A stretch of 64,000 nucleotides of DNA from Lyngbya confervoides BDU141951 (GTDB lineage Bacteria; Cyanobacteriota; Cyanobacteriia; Thermosynechococcales; Thermosynechococcaceae): positions 45,050 through 109,049 of the forward strand of contig NZ_JTHE03000116.1 of assembly GCF_000817775.3 (NCBI RefSeq). The letters are read 5' to 3'. Below, one piece after another: positions 44,712 through 54,866 of this stretch. Position 1 is the first letter of the stretch. Each line of letters begins with the position of its first letter. The notes below the pieces were generated by a model. It was given only the letters and a program-made list of their open reading frames with translations, was not told the origin of the DNA and did not search any database. The position numbers and the translations under genes were made by a program.

Positions 44712-47276
44712 ATGGCGATTTCTTACCTGACTGCGCTCTTTGAACTCCTTCGTAAGCGGAGCTTAACGGGCTTCATCGTAGCCTTGCCTGTCCTGGCCAT
44801 TTTTCTGGGGCTCGCCGCCCTCAGCCCCACCTACTATCGCGCTCAGGGCAAGCTCCGGATCTTGAGTGAACAGGAGCAGTGGGGCGGCGATCGCGCGGAG
44901 GCAATGCAGGAGCTTGTGCCAGCGCTCAACTGGGAGGCAGAGATGGATCTACTGCGATCAGACGCCGTGCTGAGCCAGGTTCAGCAACGCCTGCGGCAAT
45001 CGGGTCAATCCCTTCCTGAACACCAGCAAGAGCGCCTCAAACAGTCCTTGAGGCTGGATCTCAACAAAGCAGCCCGCACCATTGAAGTGGCCTATTGGGG
45101 AACTCGCCCCAGCGCCACCAAGACCTTTGTCAATGTGTGGATGACCACCTACCTGGCTGAAACAGGAAAGCGGCACCAAAATCGGCTGCGCCAGGCCCAA
45201 CAATCCCTGTTGCCCCGTTTAAACCAGAGTCAGATCGCCCTGAAAGCCGCCGAGCAAGAGCTGGCCGAGTTTCAACGCCAAAATCCCCTGAATGCTCATC
45301 CTAGGGGATTTGCCTCCACAACAGTGGCCTTAAACGCAATCCAGCAAGATCTCGCCGCTGTGGAAACTCAGATCCAGGGGCTGGAGAATCAGCAAAATCA
45401 GCTTCGCCGGCAGTTAGGGCTGGCGCCTGCAGCGGCGGAAACCCTGGCCCAGGTGAGTCAATCCCAGGAATTCCGGCGCCTGCTAGAACAGATGCAGCGT
45501 CAGTCCCAGCAGCTAACGGAAGATCTCAAAAATTACACGGAGGCCCACCCGGCAGTGATGACGCGGCAGCGCGACCTGGAAGATTTGCAGCGCCAAATCA
45601 CAGCCGAGGTGCAGCGCGTTACTGGCGACCCGAAGGTACAACTCCCGCTGGAAACGGAACTCAAGCAAAGCTTAACGGCATCCTTTCTGGATCTAGAATC
45701 CCAACGGTTAGCGGCTCTGGCCCAGCGAGATAACTTAGTAGAGTCCCTGGCCACAGCGCAACAAAGGGCCGTGGCCTTGCCCGCCCTAGAGCAGCGCTAT
45801 CAGCAGCTAAACCAACGGCTGCAGCAAATGCGATCGGAACAGGATCTACTCAAACAGCGCCAGAAAGGTCTGGCCCTCGCCCTCGGGAGCAATCAGTCCC
45901 AGGGTGAAATCGTAGACTCCGCAAGGCTCTCTCCCGAAAAGACTGCACCGTTTCGGCTGCCGCTGCTGGTGGCGGGCGGAGCAGCCGCAGCGGCCCTGGG
46001 GCTCATTGCCATGTGGATTGCCCACCTGCGCGATCGCTCCCTGGAAACGGTGGATGCCACCGAACGTCACTTAAATCTCAAGGTGCTGGGAAACATTCCT
46101 GACGTGGCCGCTTCCCAGCGCGACCTGCTTTACGATGGAGACCTGCAGCAGTCTGTGCCCACGGTTTTCACCCTGGATCAGCCGGGTTCGTCAGCCGCAG
46201 AGGCCTTTCGGCTTCTCTATCTAAATTTAAAAGTTCTGCCCCACTTTTCCCAGGTAAAGTCCATCGGGGTCACCAGTTCAGTCCCCAGCGAAGGTAAATC
46301 CACCGTGGCGGCCAATCTAGCCGCGGTCATGGCTCAGGCAGGAAAAAGCGTACTGCTGGTCGATACCAACTTTCAGCGCCCCTCCCAATCGCTGATCTGG
46401 AACCTGTCGAGCGAAGTGGGTCTCAGCCATTTGCTCATGTCTCAAGTCTCATTTTTGCTGGCGGTGCAGCCCATTAGCCCCAATCTGGATATTTTAATGT
46501 CTGGGTCGCTTCAGCCGATGACGGGCAATCCGCTGGAATCTAAGCAGATGGAGCTGTTACTGGCCGATTGGGTGAGTCGGTATGACACGGTGGTCCTGGA
46601 TTTACCCGCCGTCAATTTGTCTGCCGACGCCGCCATTGTCAGTCAGATCCTTGACGGGGTGCTACTGGTCACCCGACTGGGCACGCTAGACGAGTTAAAC
46701 GCCACCAAAGCCGTCCAGGTTTTAAACCATTCCCAGGCCAATCTGTTGGGAATGGTGATTAATGGAGTCCGGGATCCCCAGCGGGTTCTCATTCCAGCAG
46801 ATCTCGAACTGGATGAAGCCCAGGAGTCGGAGTTTGATCTGGCCACCCTGATGGAGGAATCTGCTCCCACCCTCTCCCTGCCTCCGCTCTCAGATAAGCT
46901 CGATCTGGCCCTAGCAAGCACAGCCATGGCATCCAAACCCCTGGCGGAGCTGGAGGCGCACCTGGAGTCGCTACAACGACAGTGGGCCACCTCCAAACGG
47001 CTCATTGAGAGTAAGGAGGAAGAACTCATCCATTTATGCCATGCCAAGCGAGATCTAGAACTACAGCTTTCCCAGATCAGCAGCTCGTCCAAATCCCCGA
47101 CCCAACGGGCAGAGGCCATCGCCCGGCTGCAGGTGCAAATTGGCCAATCTGAGGAACGCAAGCAGTTTCTCTTGGAAAATTTGGCCACCCTTAAAAACCA
47201 GCTCAAGCGCGATCAGGATCTGTTCTATACTCATTTGCAAATTTTGCAGCAGCGCCATAGTCAGCTGGTGTCCTAG
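44712..47276 (+). CDS. Wzc-like polysaccharide co-polymerase / tyrosine-kinase-like protein
   Basis: An 854-residue membrane protein for exopolysaccharide chain export. Helices at about 19-38 and 416-435 enclose a long periplasmic coiled-coil domain. The cytoplasmic domain has a Walker A motif SSVPSEGKSTVAANLA (K529), a Walker A' VLLVDTNFQRPS (D551, with N in place of the usual D and without the LRRP arginines) and Walker B VVLDLPAV (D630). The usual C-terminal tyrosine cluster is absent; residues 741-854 are a new coiled coil with a single tyrosine near 839. Autokinase activity is therefore doubtful, whereas the structural role seems kept. It stands without other polysaccharide genes. Confidence 0.87.
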   Translation: MAISYLTALFELLRKRSLTGFIVALPVLAIFLGLAALSPTYYRAQGKLRILSEQEQWGGDRAEAMQELVPALNWEAEMDLLRSDAVLSQVQQRLRQSGQSLPEHQQERLKQSLRLDLNKAARTIEVAYWGTRPSATKTFVNVWMTTYLAETGKRHQNRLRQAQQSLLPRLNQSQIALKAAEQELAEFQRQNPLNAHPRGFASTTVALNAIQQDLAAVETQIQGLENQQNQLRRQLGLAPAAAETLAQVSQSQEFRRLLEQMQRQSQQLTEDLKNYTEAHPAVMTRQRDLEDLQRQITAEVQRVTGDPKVQLPLETELKQSLTASFLDLESQRLAALAQRDNLVESLATAQQRAVALPALEQRYQQLNQRLQQMRSEQDLLKQRQKGLALALGSNQSQGEIVDSARLSPEKTAPFRLPLLVAGGAAAAALGLIAMWIAHLRDRSLETVDATERHLNLKVLGNIPDVAASQRDLLYDGDLQQSVPTVFTLDQPGSSAAEAFRLLYLNLKVLPHFSQVKSIGVTSSVPSEGKSTVAANLAAVMAQAGKSVLLVDTNFQRPSQSLIWNLSSEVGLSHLLMSQVSFLLAVQPISPNLDILMSGSLQPMTGNPLESKQMELLLADWVSRYDTVVLDLPAVNLSADAAIVSQILDGVLLVTRLGTLDELNATKAVQVLNHSQANLLGMVINGVRDPQRVLIPADLELDEAQESEFDLATLMEESAPTLSLPPLSDKLDLALASTAMASKPLAELEAHLESLQRQWATSKRLIESKEEELIHLCHAKRDLELQLSQISSSSKSPTQRAEAIARLQVQIGQSEERKQFLLENLATLKNQLKRDQDLFYTHLQILQQRHSQLVS

Positions 47277-47315
47277 GGTTGCTGGACTCAAAGAGAGAGG
47301 CTCCCTCCGACGCGG

Positions 47316-48458
47316 CTATGGATCATCAGCCCAAAGCCGACGCCGCTCGCGAACCTGGAGACGCTGGTGGGCATCGTGAACCAGGTCGGCAATGGCCAGA
47401 TCGTAGGGACAGCGAGGCAGACAATCGCCACAATGGGTACAGTGAATTGCTTTGCGTCCAGGGAACCAATGTCCCGCATGTTCAAACATGCCATAGCGAT
47501 ATTGGGCATAGGACTGCATCTCGTAAGCCAGGCTCAGATTCCGTAGTCGCAGGACTTCGGGAATCTGAATCTCCTCTGGACAGGGCAAGCAGCCATAGCA
47601 TTGCTGACAGCGATCGCCGCCCAGCACAGCATCCGCTGCCTGATCCAGGGCCAACAGGCAATGGCGCTCTACCGAGGTCAACGGTCCGCAATCATCCGCC
47701 ACAGAAAGGGGCCAATCGAGCTCCTGGGGCGTGGCTGGCCCTACGCTTAAGGTTGAAACAGCAGCCTGGCTCAGCAAAAAACGAGAATTGAGCCTCAGGG
47801 GTTCGATGGGATGGCACAGCTGCTTGAGCCGATCCGAAGGCTGATAGAGCCGTCCGCCTTTATCGGCTGGAGAAATGATAAACACTCCTAAATCCTGCTG
47901 CTGAGCCGCCAGCAGAGCCGGAAGATTGCGCTGAAAAAAAAGATTGTAATGCAGGCAAACAAACTCAAACTGCTGACTCGCCATACAGCTCAGAATCAGA
48001 TCCAGAGGAGCGTGGGTGGAAAACCCCACGTGCTGCACTTTGCCCTCGGTCACGGCCTGGCGCACCGCGGCCATACAGCCGTGCGGATCCAGAATCCAGG
48101 CCAGGTGCTGGGGGGTATTGATCCCGTGGAGGGCCAAGCCCTGAACACAGGATCGCCCAAGGCGCCGGAGGGAGGTATCAATGGCCGCGGCCATGGCATC
48201 GGCGCTGGGCTGGGGCGTAATTTTGGTGGTGATGAAAAGCTGAGAGAGGTCCCGCTCACGACTCAAGGCCGCCAGGGCCTGTCCAAGATACCCTTCGCTA
48301 GCACCGTAGCCCTGGGCCGTTTCAATATGGTTAATGCCAAGATCCAGGGCATGGGAGAGGGTTTGCTCCAGATTGGCCCCAGAGGAAAGGCAGCGCATGG
48401 TGCCCAGCGAAAAAACAGAAATTTGAAAGTCAGTACGCCCGAACCGTCGGTATTGCAT
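47316..48458 (-). CDS. Aldo/keto reductase with C-terminal 4Fe-4S domain
   Basis: A 380-residue two-domain oxidoreductase. The AKR barrel starts MQYRRFGRTDFQISVFSLGT and has ALDLGINHIETAQGYGASEG and FITTKI for the active site. The C-terminal part has cysteines CQQCYGCLPC and CTHCGDCLPRCPYDL, enough for a ferredoxin-like 4Fe-4S unit. Such enzymes are common in cyanobacteria; the substrate is unknown. It converges with the Wzc-like gene. Confidence 0.88.
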   Translation of the reverse strand: MQYRRFGRTDFQISVFSLGTMRCLSSGANLEQTLSHALDLGINHIETAQGYGASEGYLGQALAALSRERDLSQLFITTKITPQPSADAMAAAIDTSLRRLGRSCVQGLALHGINTPQHLAWILDPHGCMAAVRQAVTEGKVQHVGFSTHAPLDLILSCMASQQFEFVCLHYNLFFQRNLPALLAAQQQDLGVFIISPADKGGRLYQPSDRLKQLCHPIEPLRLNSRFLLSQAAVSTLSVGPATPQELDWPLSVADDCGPLTSVERHCLLALDQAADAVLGGDRCQQCYGCLPCPEEIQIPEVLRLRNLSLAYEMQSYAQYRYGMFEHAGHWFPGRKAIHCTHCGDCLPRCPYDLAIADLVHDAHQRLQVRERRRLWADDP

Positions 48459-48506
48459 GGGGGATTAGGAGAGCCAGGAATACAGTACGGGCCAGGAAAG
48501 GAGCCG

Positions 48507-49013
48507 CTACCCTTTGGTGGCCTCACTATCATCAAGTTGGGTTTTAAAGTCTCCAGGCCGAATCTGATCGATAAAGCGCTTGAATTCTTCCCGTTCTGCT
48601 TCATCCGCCTCCTGATCCACCGGGATCGAGGCATCAGCCACCACCTCTTCCATCACCCAGATGGGCGCATCTAAACGCAGCGCCAGGGCAATGGCATCGC
48701 TAGGGCGGGCATCAATATATTTGATGGTTTCCCCCTGCTTCAGGGAGATGGTAGCAAAAAAAGTGCTGTCTTCCAGGGCATTAATAACCACGCGATCAAA
48801 CTCAATTTCCCACTCCTGGAGCATGGCACAGAGCAGGTCGTGGGTCATGGGGCGCGGCGGCTTTTGATCTTCAAGGGCGCTCAGGATAGCCTTGGCCTCG
48901 TTTTGGCCAATCCAAATCGGCAGGGCGCGGCGCTCGGTCGCATCCTTGAGGAGTACAATCGGGATTCGGGATGAAGCGTCAAGGGCAATGCCTGCCACAT
49001 TCATTTCAATCAT
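48507..49013 (-). CDS. Bifunctional nuclease family protein (DUF151)
   Basis: A 168-residue protein with the DUF151/BFN pattern: VAGIALDASSRIPIVLLKDA, ALPIWIGQNEAKAILSAL, PRPMTHDLLCAML, FFATISLKQ and ARPSDAIALALRL. Plant BFN proteins have DNase and RNase activities; for bacteria the role is not proved. The ATG at 49013 fits the normal MIEMNVAGIALD start. The C-terminus is acidic (DQEADEAEREEFKRFIDQI). It is upstream of the AKR gene on the same strand. Confidence 0.9.
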   Translation of the reverse strand: MIEMNVAGIALDASSRIPIVLLKDATERRALPIWIGQNEAKAILSALEDQKPPRPMTHDLLCAMLQEWEIEFDRVVINALEDSTFFATISLKQGETIKYIDARPSDAIALALRLDAPIWVMEEVVADASIPVDQEADEAEREEFKRFIDQIRPGDFKTQLDDSEATKG

Positions 49014-49263
49014 CAGCCTCGGCCTCTGGAAATGCAAAAAGACTTGTCCTTCCTACCCTTTTGCCCTAGGCAACTCAAGGGAAGCCTGGGGAATGTATGC
49101 AGCTGCCGTCGCCCATGATGAGGATGGTCAAGCCATGACGGGGTTCAGGAAGGTTCGCTGGGTGAAACGACTGAGATAATGGGTTTCACATTAGGGTCTA
49201 TCCCAATCCTAGTCACTCCAGGAGTGCTTTGACAATGCAGTTTCTACGGAGATTTGATTACAA

Positions 49264-49923
49264 GTGTTTACAGGATTGATTCAGGGCCAGGGTCAACTCC
49301 GGTCCTGGGGAACCCATCAGGTTCTGGTTCAAACCACCGCCCCCGCAGTCTTAGCGGGACTGACCCTGGGCGATAGCGTTGCCGTGGATGGGGTTTGCTT
49401 AACGGTTGAAACCCTGGTGTCTGAGGGCTTCGTGGTGACCACTTCCCCGGAAACCCTAGATCGATCCACCCTGGCTCAGTCCCTGGATACCCCCTGGCAA
49501 GTTAACCTGGAACCGGCCTTGAGGGTGGGCGATCGCCTCGGGGGCCATTTTGTCACAGGACATGTGGACGGGATGGGCAAAATTTTGGACATTCAAACCC
49601 TAGATAATTCCTGGATTGTGGCGGTCCAGTCACCGCCAAACCTGGCCAAGCTGATAGTGTCTAAGGGGAGCATTGCCCTCAACGGCATTAGCCTCACGGT
49701 GGCCGACTGCGATCGGCGCGGAGATCGATTCACGGTGGCGGTGATTCCCCACAGTTTTGCCCTGACCAATCTTCAGGCACTCGCGCCAGGGATCTGGGTG
49801 AATCTAGAAACCGATGTGCTGGGTAAATATGTGGAAAAACTGATCCAGGGGCCATCGCCCTCTGATGCAGCCTCTTCTCCCATCAATACCGCCTTTTTAC
49901 TGGATCACGGCTATCTTCGCTAA
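49264..49923 (+). CDS. ribE: Riboflavin synthase alpha chain
   Basis: A 219-residue enzyme converting two 6,7-dimethyl-8-ribityllumazine molecules to riboflavin. It has two lumazine-binding repeats: MFTGLIQGQGQL...GDSVAVDGVCLTVE and HFVTGHVDGMGKIL...SIALNGISLTVA. Both are complete. The start is a GTG. No FMN riboswitch was found upstream. Confidence 0.94.
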   Translation: MFTGLIQGQGQLRSWGTHQVLVQTTAPAVLAGLTLGDSVAVDGVCLTVETLVSEGFVVTTSPETLDRSTLAQSLDTPWQVNLEPALRVGDRLGGHFVTGHVDGMGKILDIQTLDNSWIVAVQSPPNLAKLIVSKGSIALNGISLTVADCDRRGDRFTVAVIPHSFALTNLQALAPGIWVNLETDVLGKYVEKLIQGPSPSDAASSPINTAFLLDHGYLR

Positions 49924-49949
49924 CCCAGATCCTCCCACCGACCCGCTCC

Positions 49950-50315
49950 ATGCCCATGCTCTCGCCTTCCCCGCGCCACCAACAAATTTATGACCTTGTG
50001 CAGCAAATTCCCTGGGGCCAAGTCGCCACCTACGGACAAGTTGCCGATCTCATCGGCTGGCCAGGACGGGCCAGACAGGTAGGCTACGCGCTGTTTCGCA
50101 TTGCCCCTGATTCCCCAATTCCCTGGCATCGGGTTGTGAATGCCCGCGGCGAGATTTCCTGCGCCCCTTCGCGCCAGGGCAGCGATGATCTGCAGCGGAT
50201 CCGGCTGGAGGCGGAGGACATTGTTTTCAATGCCCAAGGTCGCCTTGACCTGCAGCGCTATGGCTGGCATGGACCGGACCAAGCCAGTCCCTTGAGTTCA
50301 CCTGGAATCTGTTGA
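49950..50315 (+). CDS. Alkyltransferase-like protein (ATL, MGMT-related)
   Basis: A 121-residue DNA-binding protein of the O6-methylguanine methyltransferase family. The helix-turn-helix part reads IPWGQVATYGQVADLIGWPG with the arginine finger region RARQVG. The active-site sequence is IPWHRVV, with W59 in place of the cysteine of true methyltransferases (PCHRV). ATL proteins bind alkylated guanine without repairing it and recruit nucleotide excision repair. The start follows ribE by 26 bases. Confidence 0.9.
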   Translation: MPMLSPSPRHQQIYDLVQQIPWGQVATYGQVADLIGWPGRARQVGYALFRIAPDSPIPWHRVVNARGEISCAPSRQGSDDLQRIRLEAEDIVFNAQGRLDLQRYGWHGPDQASPLSSPGIC

Positions 50316-50426
50316 CGTTGGCCTGACCCAGGTAGAATAGGGTCAGCCTTGGGATGTCCCCATCCTTTCCGGTCAGGCTTTCCGGTCAGTCCTTCCCACT
50401 GTAGTCCTTCACTGTAAATAATTAGA

Positions 50427-50693
50427 ATGCTCAATCCCCTTGCGCTGATGGTTTTAGATACGGTTAAGTTCTCCAGCACCACCATTGTTGGGGCGGTTCT
50501 TTTTTTGGGGCTGGCGGGAGCCTATTTGCTCTTCGTGCCGCTGCTGACCTACCTCTACCTTAAACAGCGCTGGTACGTGGCTAGTTCCTTCGAGCGCGGA
50601 TTTATGTACTTCCTGGTATTTTTCTTTTTTCCAGGGCTGTTGTTGCTCAGTCCCTTTCTCAACTTTCGTCCCCAGGCGCGGGGGATTGAGTAG
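50427..50693 (+). CDS. ndhL: NAD(P)H-quinone oxidoreductase subunit L
   Basis: An 88-residue small membrane subunit of cyanobacterial NDH-1. Two helices are visible: [20 protein letters not shown] and [20 protein letters not shown], with the family signature [14 protein letters not shown] between them. The complex serves cyclic electron flow, respiration and CO2 uptake. It forms a conserved block with DUF3007 and trpA. Confidence 0.93.
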   Translation: MLNPLALMVLDTVKFSSTTIVGAVLFLGLAGAYLLFVPLLTYLYLKQRWYVASSFERGFMYFLVFFFFPGLLLLSPFLNFRPQARGIE

Positions 50694-50701
50694 GCAGTAC
50701 C

Positions 50702-51043
50702 ATGCGTCGAATTGACATTGTGCTGCTTGGGCTGGGCATTTTCCTGGGAGGCGGTCTCATCTTTCTAGGGTTGCGCCTGGCAGGCTTAAGCGATCTGGAT
50801 GCGGGACGCTGGAGTCAACTGATTTTTGTCCTGGGGCTGTTGGGCTGGGTGAGTACCTACCTGATTCGGGTCAACGGGAAAAAGATGACCTATCACCAGC
50901 AGCTCCAAGACTACGAAGATGCGGTGTTAGAGAAACGACTCGCAGAACTCACACCGGAGGAACTCGAAGCACTGCAGGCGGAGGATCAATCAACGGCCTC
51001 CCCCGCCACTCCCGCCGCACCCTCCTCCGATCCGTCCCCTTAA
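50702..51043 (+). CDS. DUF3007 family membrane protein
   Basis: A 113-residue protein with two N-terminal membrane helices (DIVLLGLGIFLGGGLIFLGL and SQLIFVLGLLGWVSTYLI) and a charged C-terminal tail (MTYHQQLQDYEDAVLEKRL, EELEALQAEDQ). It is DUF3007, always near ndhL in cyanobacteria and chloroplast relatives. A role in NDH-1 assembly is plausible but not proved. It starts 8 bases after ndhL. Confidence 0.88.
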   Translation: MRRIDIVLLGLGIFLGGGLIFLGLRLAGLSDLDAGRWSQLIFVLGLLGWVSTYLIRVNGKKMTYHQQLQDYEDAVLEKRLAELTPEELEALQAEDQSTASPATPAAPSSDPSP

Positions 51044-51077
51044 GCTTTGCCCCTGGAGGCATTAGAGATCTAAGCCC

Positions 51078-51878
51078 ATGACTTCTGTGACCGACTGCTT
51101 TGCCCACCTGCGCGATCGCGGCGAATGTGCGCTAATTCCCTTCATTACGGCGGGCGATCCCAGCCTAGAAATAACGGAAAAAGCACTAAAACTTCTGGAC
51201 GAAAGTGGCGCGAATTTAATTGAGCTGGGGGTGCCCTACTCCGATCCCCTGGCAGATGGCCCGGTGATTCAGGCGGCGGCCACACGCGCCCTGCAGCGGG
51301 GCACCCATTTAGACCAGGTGCTGGCCATGGTTCAGCGCCTCAGCCCCCAACTGCAAGCACCGATCATTTTATTCACCTACTACAACCCCATCTATAAACG
51401 CGGATTGACGCCCTTTTTTCAGGCCATTGCCCAGGCAGGAGTGAAGGGTTTGGTGGTGCCGGACTTGCCCTTGGAAGAGGCACAGCCGCTTCTGGAAACC
51501 GCTGCCGCCCACGGCATTGAGGTGACTCTGCTGGTGGCGCCCACCAGTTCCCCGGAGCGGATTAAGAGGATTGCCGCCCAATCCCAGGGCTTTATTTACC
51601 TGGTGAGTACCACCGGCGTCACCGGGGTGCGATCGCAGCTAGAAGCGCGGGTGCAAGATTTACTCCATGGGCTGCGGGAAGTCACCGATAAGCCCATTGG
51701 GGTTGGATTTGGCATCTCCCAGCCCGAACATGCCCAGCAGGTGCGCCAGTGGGGGGCCGATGCGGCCATCGTGGGCAGCGCCTTTGTTAAACGTCTAGCC
51801 CACAGCGACCCAAACCAGGGACTGGCCGAGGTTCAGGCATTCTGCCAATCCCTCAAGCGATCGCTCCAGCAGGAATAG
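51078..51878 (+). CDS. trpA: Tryptophan synthase alpha chain
   Basis: A 266-residue TIM-barrel enzyme that cleaves indole-3-glycerol phosphate. The catalytic glutamate is in [19 protein letters not shown], the catalytic aspartate in [12 protein letters not shown], and the phosphate-binding loop in [12 protein letters not shown] and [10 protein letters not shown]. All are intact. It follows ndhL-DUF3007, a common cyanobacterial arrangement; trpB is not in the window. Confidence 0.96.
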   Translation: MTSVTDCFAHLRDRGECALIPFITAGDPSLEITEKALKLLDESGANLIELGVPYSDPLADGPVIQAAATRALQRGTHLDQVLAMVQRLSPQLQAPIILFTYYNPIYKRGLTPFFQAIAQAGVKGLVVPDLPLEEAQPLLETAAAHGIEVTLLVAPTSSPERIKRIAAQSQGFIYLVSTTGVTGVRSQLEARVQDLLHGLREVTDKPIGVGFGISQPEHAQQVRQWGADAAIVGSAFVKRLAHSDPNQGLAEVQAFCQSLKRSLQQE

Positions 51879-51919
51879 CGCCCCGGCTGGCCCCTAGCAA
51901 TGGCCCCTGGCGCTGGCCT

Positions 51920-54385
51920 CTACAGGGCCTCCTTAGGCCAGGCAAAGGCCTGGGTAATCCCCTGCCCCGTGGTCCCCTTTACCCAAGGCGAGGTGGGGTC
52001 GGTTTTTCCCGAAGGTTTCACCCGATCGGGGTCCAGCACCGCCCACTGATTCGCCTCGCTGGTTACCACCAGATACTGGTTTTGCTCAGGAATGGTTAAG
52101 GCCACGATTTCATCGCCCCTTTGCCGCTGGATGAACTGGGTGCCCAGGTCGCCGGGATGGCCCTGGCGCAGAATATTCAGGGGGAAGCGCTTCACGTACC
52201 CCTTGCGAGAGACCAGCAGCACCGTCTGATCCGGTTGGACTGGTGCGATGCCGACAATATTTTCCTTTTTCAACAGTCGCAGGGCTTTATTGCCCTGAGC
52301 GGTACGACCGAGAACCGGCACCTCTTCCTGGGGGAATCGCAGCACCCGCGCGGTGGAGGTGGCAATGACCAGATCGCTGGGGGCATCCATCTGGATCACC
52401 CAACCTAGGGCATCTTCCGGCTGCAGCTTGATACAGGTCAGTCCGCGATTGGTCATGTCGCTAAACTCCGAGGCCGGGAGAGCCTTAATCTTGCCGCGCC
52501 GGGTGAGAAAAATATACTCTGACTCATCCTGAAGGTCAGACTGGAGAAAGTAGGTGCAAATTTGCTCACTCTGCACAGAATCCGGCAGAGCCGTAATCAG
52601 GGGCGCCCCGCGATCGCGCCCCGTGCTGCGGGGTAAGTCCTGCACCGTCCGATTAAAGGCTTTGCCGTTACTGGTAAAGACCAACAGCTGATCCTCCGGC
52701 TCAGCCAATTGCTCAAAGAGGACCAGATCGCGCTGGTTATCTGTCAGCTTCAGGGTGGGCGTTAGGGAAGCTTTTCGCCGGGATCGGCTGTTCGCGGCCA
52801 GGGTCCGCACGTAGCCCTTTTGCGTAATTTGCACCGTCATCGGCTCAGATTGGCCCCCTTCAACCGGGATCACCGGCTGAGCCGATTCACCCTGGATTTT
52901 GGTGCGCCGAGGGTTCCCAAAACGCTTCTTGAGATCGCGCAGATCCTTTTTCAGCTGCTTGAGGAAGGTGGGGCGATCCTGGATTAGGGTGTCGAGCTGT
53001 TCAATTTCCGCTCGGAGGGTGGCAAACTCCTGCTGGAGATTTTGCCGCTCTAGCCCGGTGAGCCGTCGCATGGGCATTGACAGAATGGCCTCGGCCTGGC
53101 GATCGCTCAAATCCAGATCGTGCTGCAGGGTTTCCTTAGCAGTACCGCCATCGGGCGCATGACGGAGAATATCAATGAGCTGATCGAGATCGTCTAGGGC
53201 AATGAGTAAGCCTTCCACCACGTGGGCACGTGCCTGCGCCTGCGCCAGCTGATGGCGATATTCGCGCTGCAGGGTGGCCTCGCGAAACTGTAGAAACTCC
53301 TCTAGCACCCGCTTCAGGGGCAGTTGCAGTGGCTGTCCCTCCACAAGCGCTAGCATGATCACCCCAAAGTTAGACTGGAGCGGGGTTTGACGAAACAGCT
53401 GATCGAGAATCACCTCGGGCTGCGCATCCCGCCGCAGCTCAATCACAATGCGCATGCCATCGCGATCGCTCTCATCGCGCAGGTCGGAAATCCCCTCAAT
53501 CTTGCCTTGATTGATCAAGGCAGCAATTTTTTCCAGGAGCGAAGCTTTGTTCACCTGAAACGGCAGCTCCGTCACCACAATGGCAGTGCGTCGATGACGC
53601 CCCTTCCCCGGCTGAACCTCCTCAATTTCCGTCACTGCCCGCAGGGGAATACTGCCCCGTCCAGTCAAGTAGGCCTCTTCAATTCCCTTCGTCCCCAGGA
53701 TTTCTCCACCGGTGGGAAAATCGGGACCGGGAATATGATTCATCAGGTCCAGTTCGGAAAGGGTGGGGCGATCAATCAGGGCAATCAGCGCATCGACCAC
53801 CTCTCCCAGGTTGTGGGGGGGAATATTGGTGGCCATGCCCACCGCAATGCCGGAGCAGCCATTGAGCAAAAGCGTGGGTAGCTCCGCAGGCAGCACTGCC
53901 GGTTCTTGCTGAGAGTTATCGAAATTTTCGGTAAATTCCACCGTCGCTTCCCCAATGCTCCTCAGTAGCACGGCATTGGCCAGGGGAGAGAGGCGAGTTT
54001 CGGTGTAGCGCATGGCCGCCGGGGGGTCGTCATCCACCGAGCCAAAATTACCGTGGCCATCCAGGAGGGGATAGCGACTGGAAAACTCCTGCACCATGCG
54101 CACGAGGGCATCGTAAACGGCTTGATCGCCATGGGGATGGTATTTACCCAGCACATCCCCCACCACCCTGGCGCATTTGCGAAAGGGGCGATCGGGGGTC
54201 AGGCCCAGCTCGTGCATGGCATACAAAATCCGCCGATGCACAGGCTTTAGGCCATCACGCACATCGGGCAGGGCACGCCCCACAATCACGCTCATGGCAT
54301 ATTCCAGGTAGGATTGCTCCATTTCGGTATGCAATGCAGTTGGAATGACGTTCCCTGCCGAGAGAAGGTTAAGTTGTTTGGCCAT
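51920..54385 (-). CDS. DNA topoisomerase type II subunit A (ParC/GyrA paralogue)
   Basis: An 821-residue DNA breakage subunit. The N-terminal winged helix region has [20 protein letters not shown] and the catalytic tyrosine is Y127 in [11 protein letters not shown]. The C-terminal pinwheel repeats follow from about residue 520. The GyrA box (QRRGGKG type), which is needed for negative supercoiling, is not visible in the first blade, which reads NSRSRRKAS. This suggests the topoisomerase IV-like second paralogue known in cyanobacteria rather than true GyrA. The quinolone pocket carries [10 protein letters not shown], with Gln at the Ser83 position. Confidence 0.88.
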   Translation of the reverse strand: MAKQLNLLSAGNVIPTALHTEMEQSYLEYAMSVIVGRALPDVRDGLKPVHRRILYAMHELGLTPDRPFRKCARVVGDVLGKYHPHGDQAVYDALVRMVQEFSSRYPLLDGHGNFGSVDDDPPAAMRYTETRLSPLANAVLLRSIGEATVEFTENFDNSQQEPAVLPAELPTLLLNGCSGIAVGMATNIPPHNLGEVVDALIALIDRPTLSELDLMNHIPGPDFPTGGEILGTKGIEEAYLTGRGSIPLRAVTEIEEVQPGKGRHRRTAIVVTELPFQVNKASLLEKIAALINQGKIEGISDLRDESDRDGMRIVIELRRDAQPEVILDQLFRQTPLQSNFGVIMLALVEGQPLQLPLKRVLEEFLQFREATLQREYRHQLAQAQARAHVVEGLLIALDDLDQLIDILRHAPDGGTAKETLQHDLDLSDRQAEAILSMPMRRLTGLERQNLQQEFATLRAEIEQLDTLIQDRPTFLKQLKKDLRDLKKRFGNPRRTKIQGESAQPVIPVEGGQSEPMTVQITQKGYVRTLAANSRSRRKASLTPTLKLTDNQRDLVLFEQLAEPEDQLLVFTSNGKAFNRTVQDLPRSTGRDRGAPLITALPDSVQSEQICTYFLQSDLQDESEYIFLTRRGKIKALPASEFSDMTNRGLTCIKLQPEDALGWVIQMDAPSDLVIATSTARVLRFPQEEVPVLGRTAQGNKALRLLKKENIVGIAPVQPDQTVLLVSRKGYVKRFPLNILRQGHPGDLGTQFIQRQRGDEIVALTIPEQNQYLVVTSEANQWAVLDPDRVKPSGKTDPTSPWVKGTTGQGITQAFAWPKEAL

Positions 54386-54866
54386 GAGGAGTTTGCAAAT
54401 GCAGCAGCAATGAAAAACAGGAGAGGTCTATATTTCTTCACTAGGGGGTAGGATTCCCTCCATGGTGAAGGGAATCCCCACCGGGAAAAGAAAGAGCGCC
54501 CCAGAATCCCGTCCTTGATTTGTGAAAAATTTCCGCAAGACCGTCCAGGACCGCCCAAGGCAGTGAAATTTTTACAAAAGTAAACGTCGCATTCCGCATT
54601 CCGAAAGGCCTCCCACTGTGGAGGCAACTTCGGCTGATTAAATCCTGCGCCCATGCTTGACGTAAGGGGGTGATTCTCAAGCCTCACAATAGATGCACCA
54701 TAAAGGAAGCGGTTCCTTTTATCAACCAGGCAGACCCGTGGATCCACCAGACAGACCGCCACCGGCTTCTCAATTAAAAATCTAAATCAGCCTTGAATCG
54801 TTTTGCATCCGTCAGGGCGATACCATGAAAAGATGCTTGCTTTGTCGTACATCTGTTGATTTGCTT
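54386..54866. promoter_or_regulatory. Divergent spacer between topoisomerase and ftrC genes
   Basis: 481 bases without a supported gene. GGATTCCCT (54451-54459) and AGGGAATCC (54469-54477) form a 9-bp hairpin in the leader of the topoisomerase gene. A long leftward frame across this area (54292-54762) overlaps the topoisomerase start and has no family resemblance. Confidence 0.4.

Noticed and set aside
49150..49263. FMN riboswitch before ribE
   Set aside because: The spacer is too short and lacks the conserved RFN-element helices.
54292..54762. Leftward 156-codon frame overlapping the topoisomerase start
   Set aside because: It runs through the 5' part of the topoisomerase gene and its leader in another frame, has no family resemblance and no start signal.
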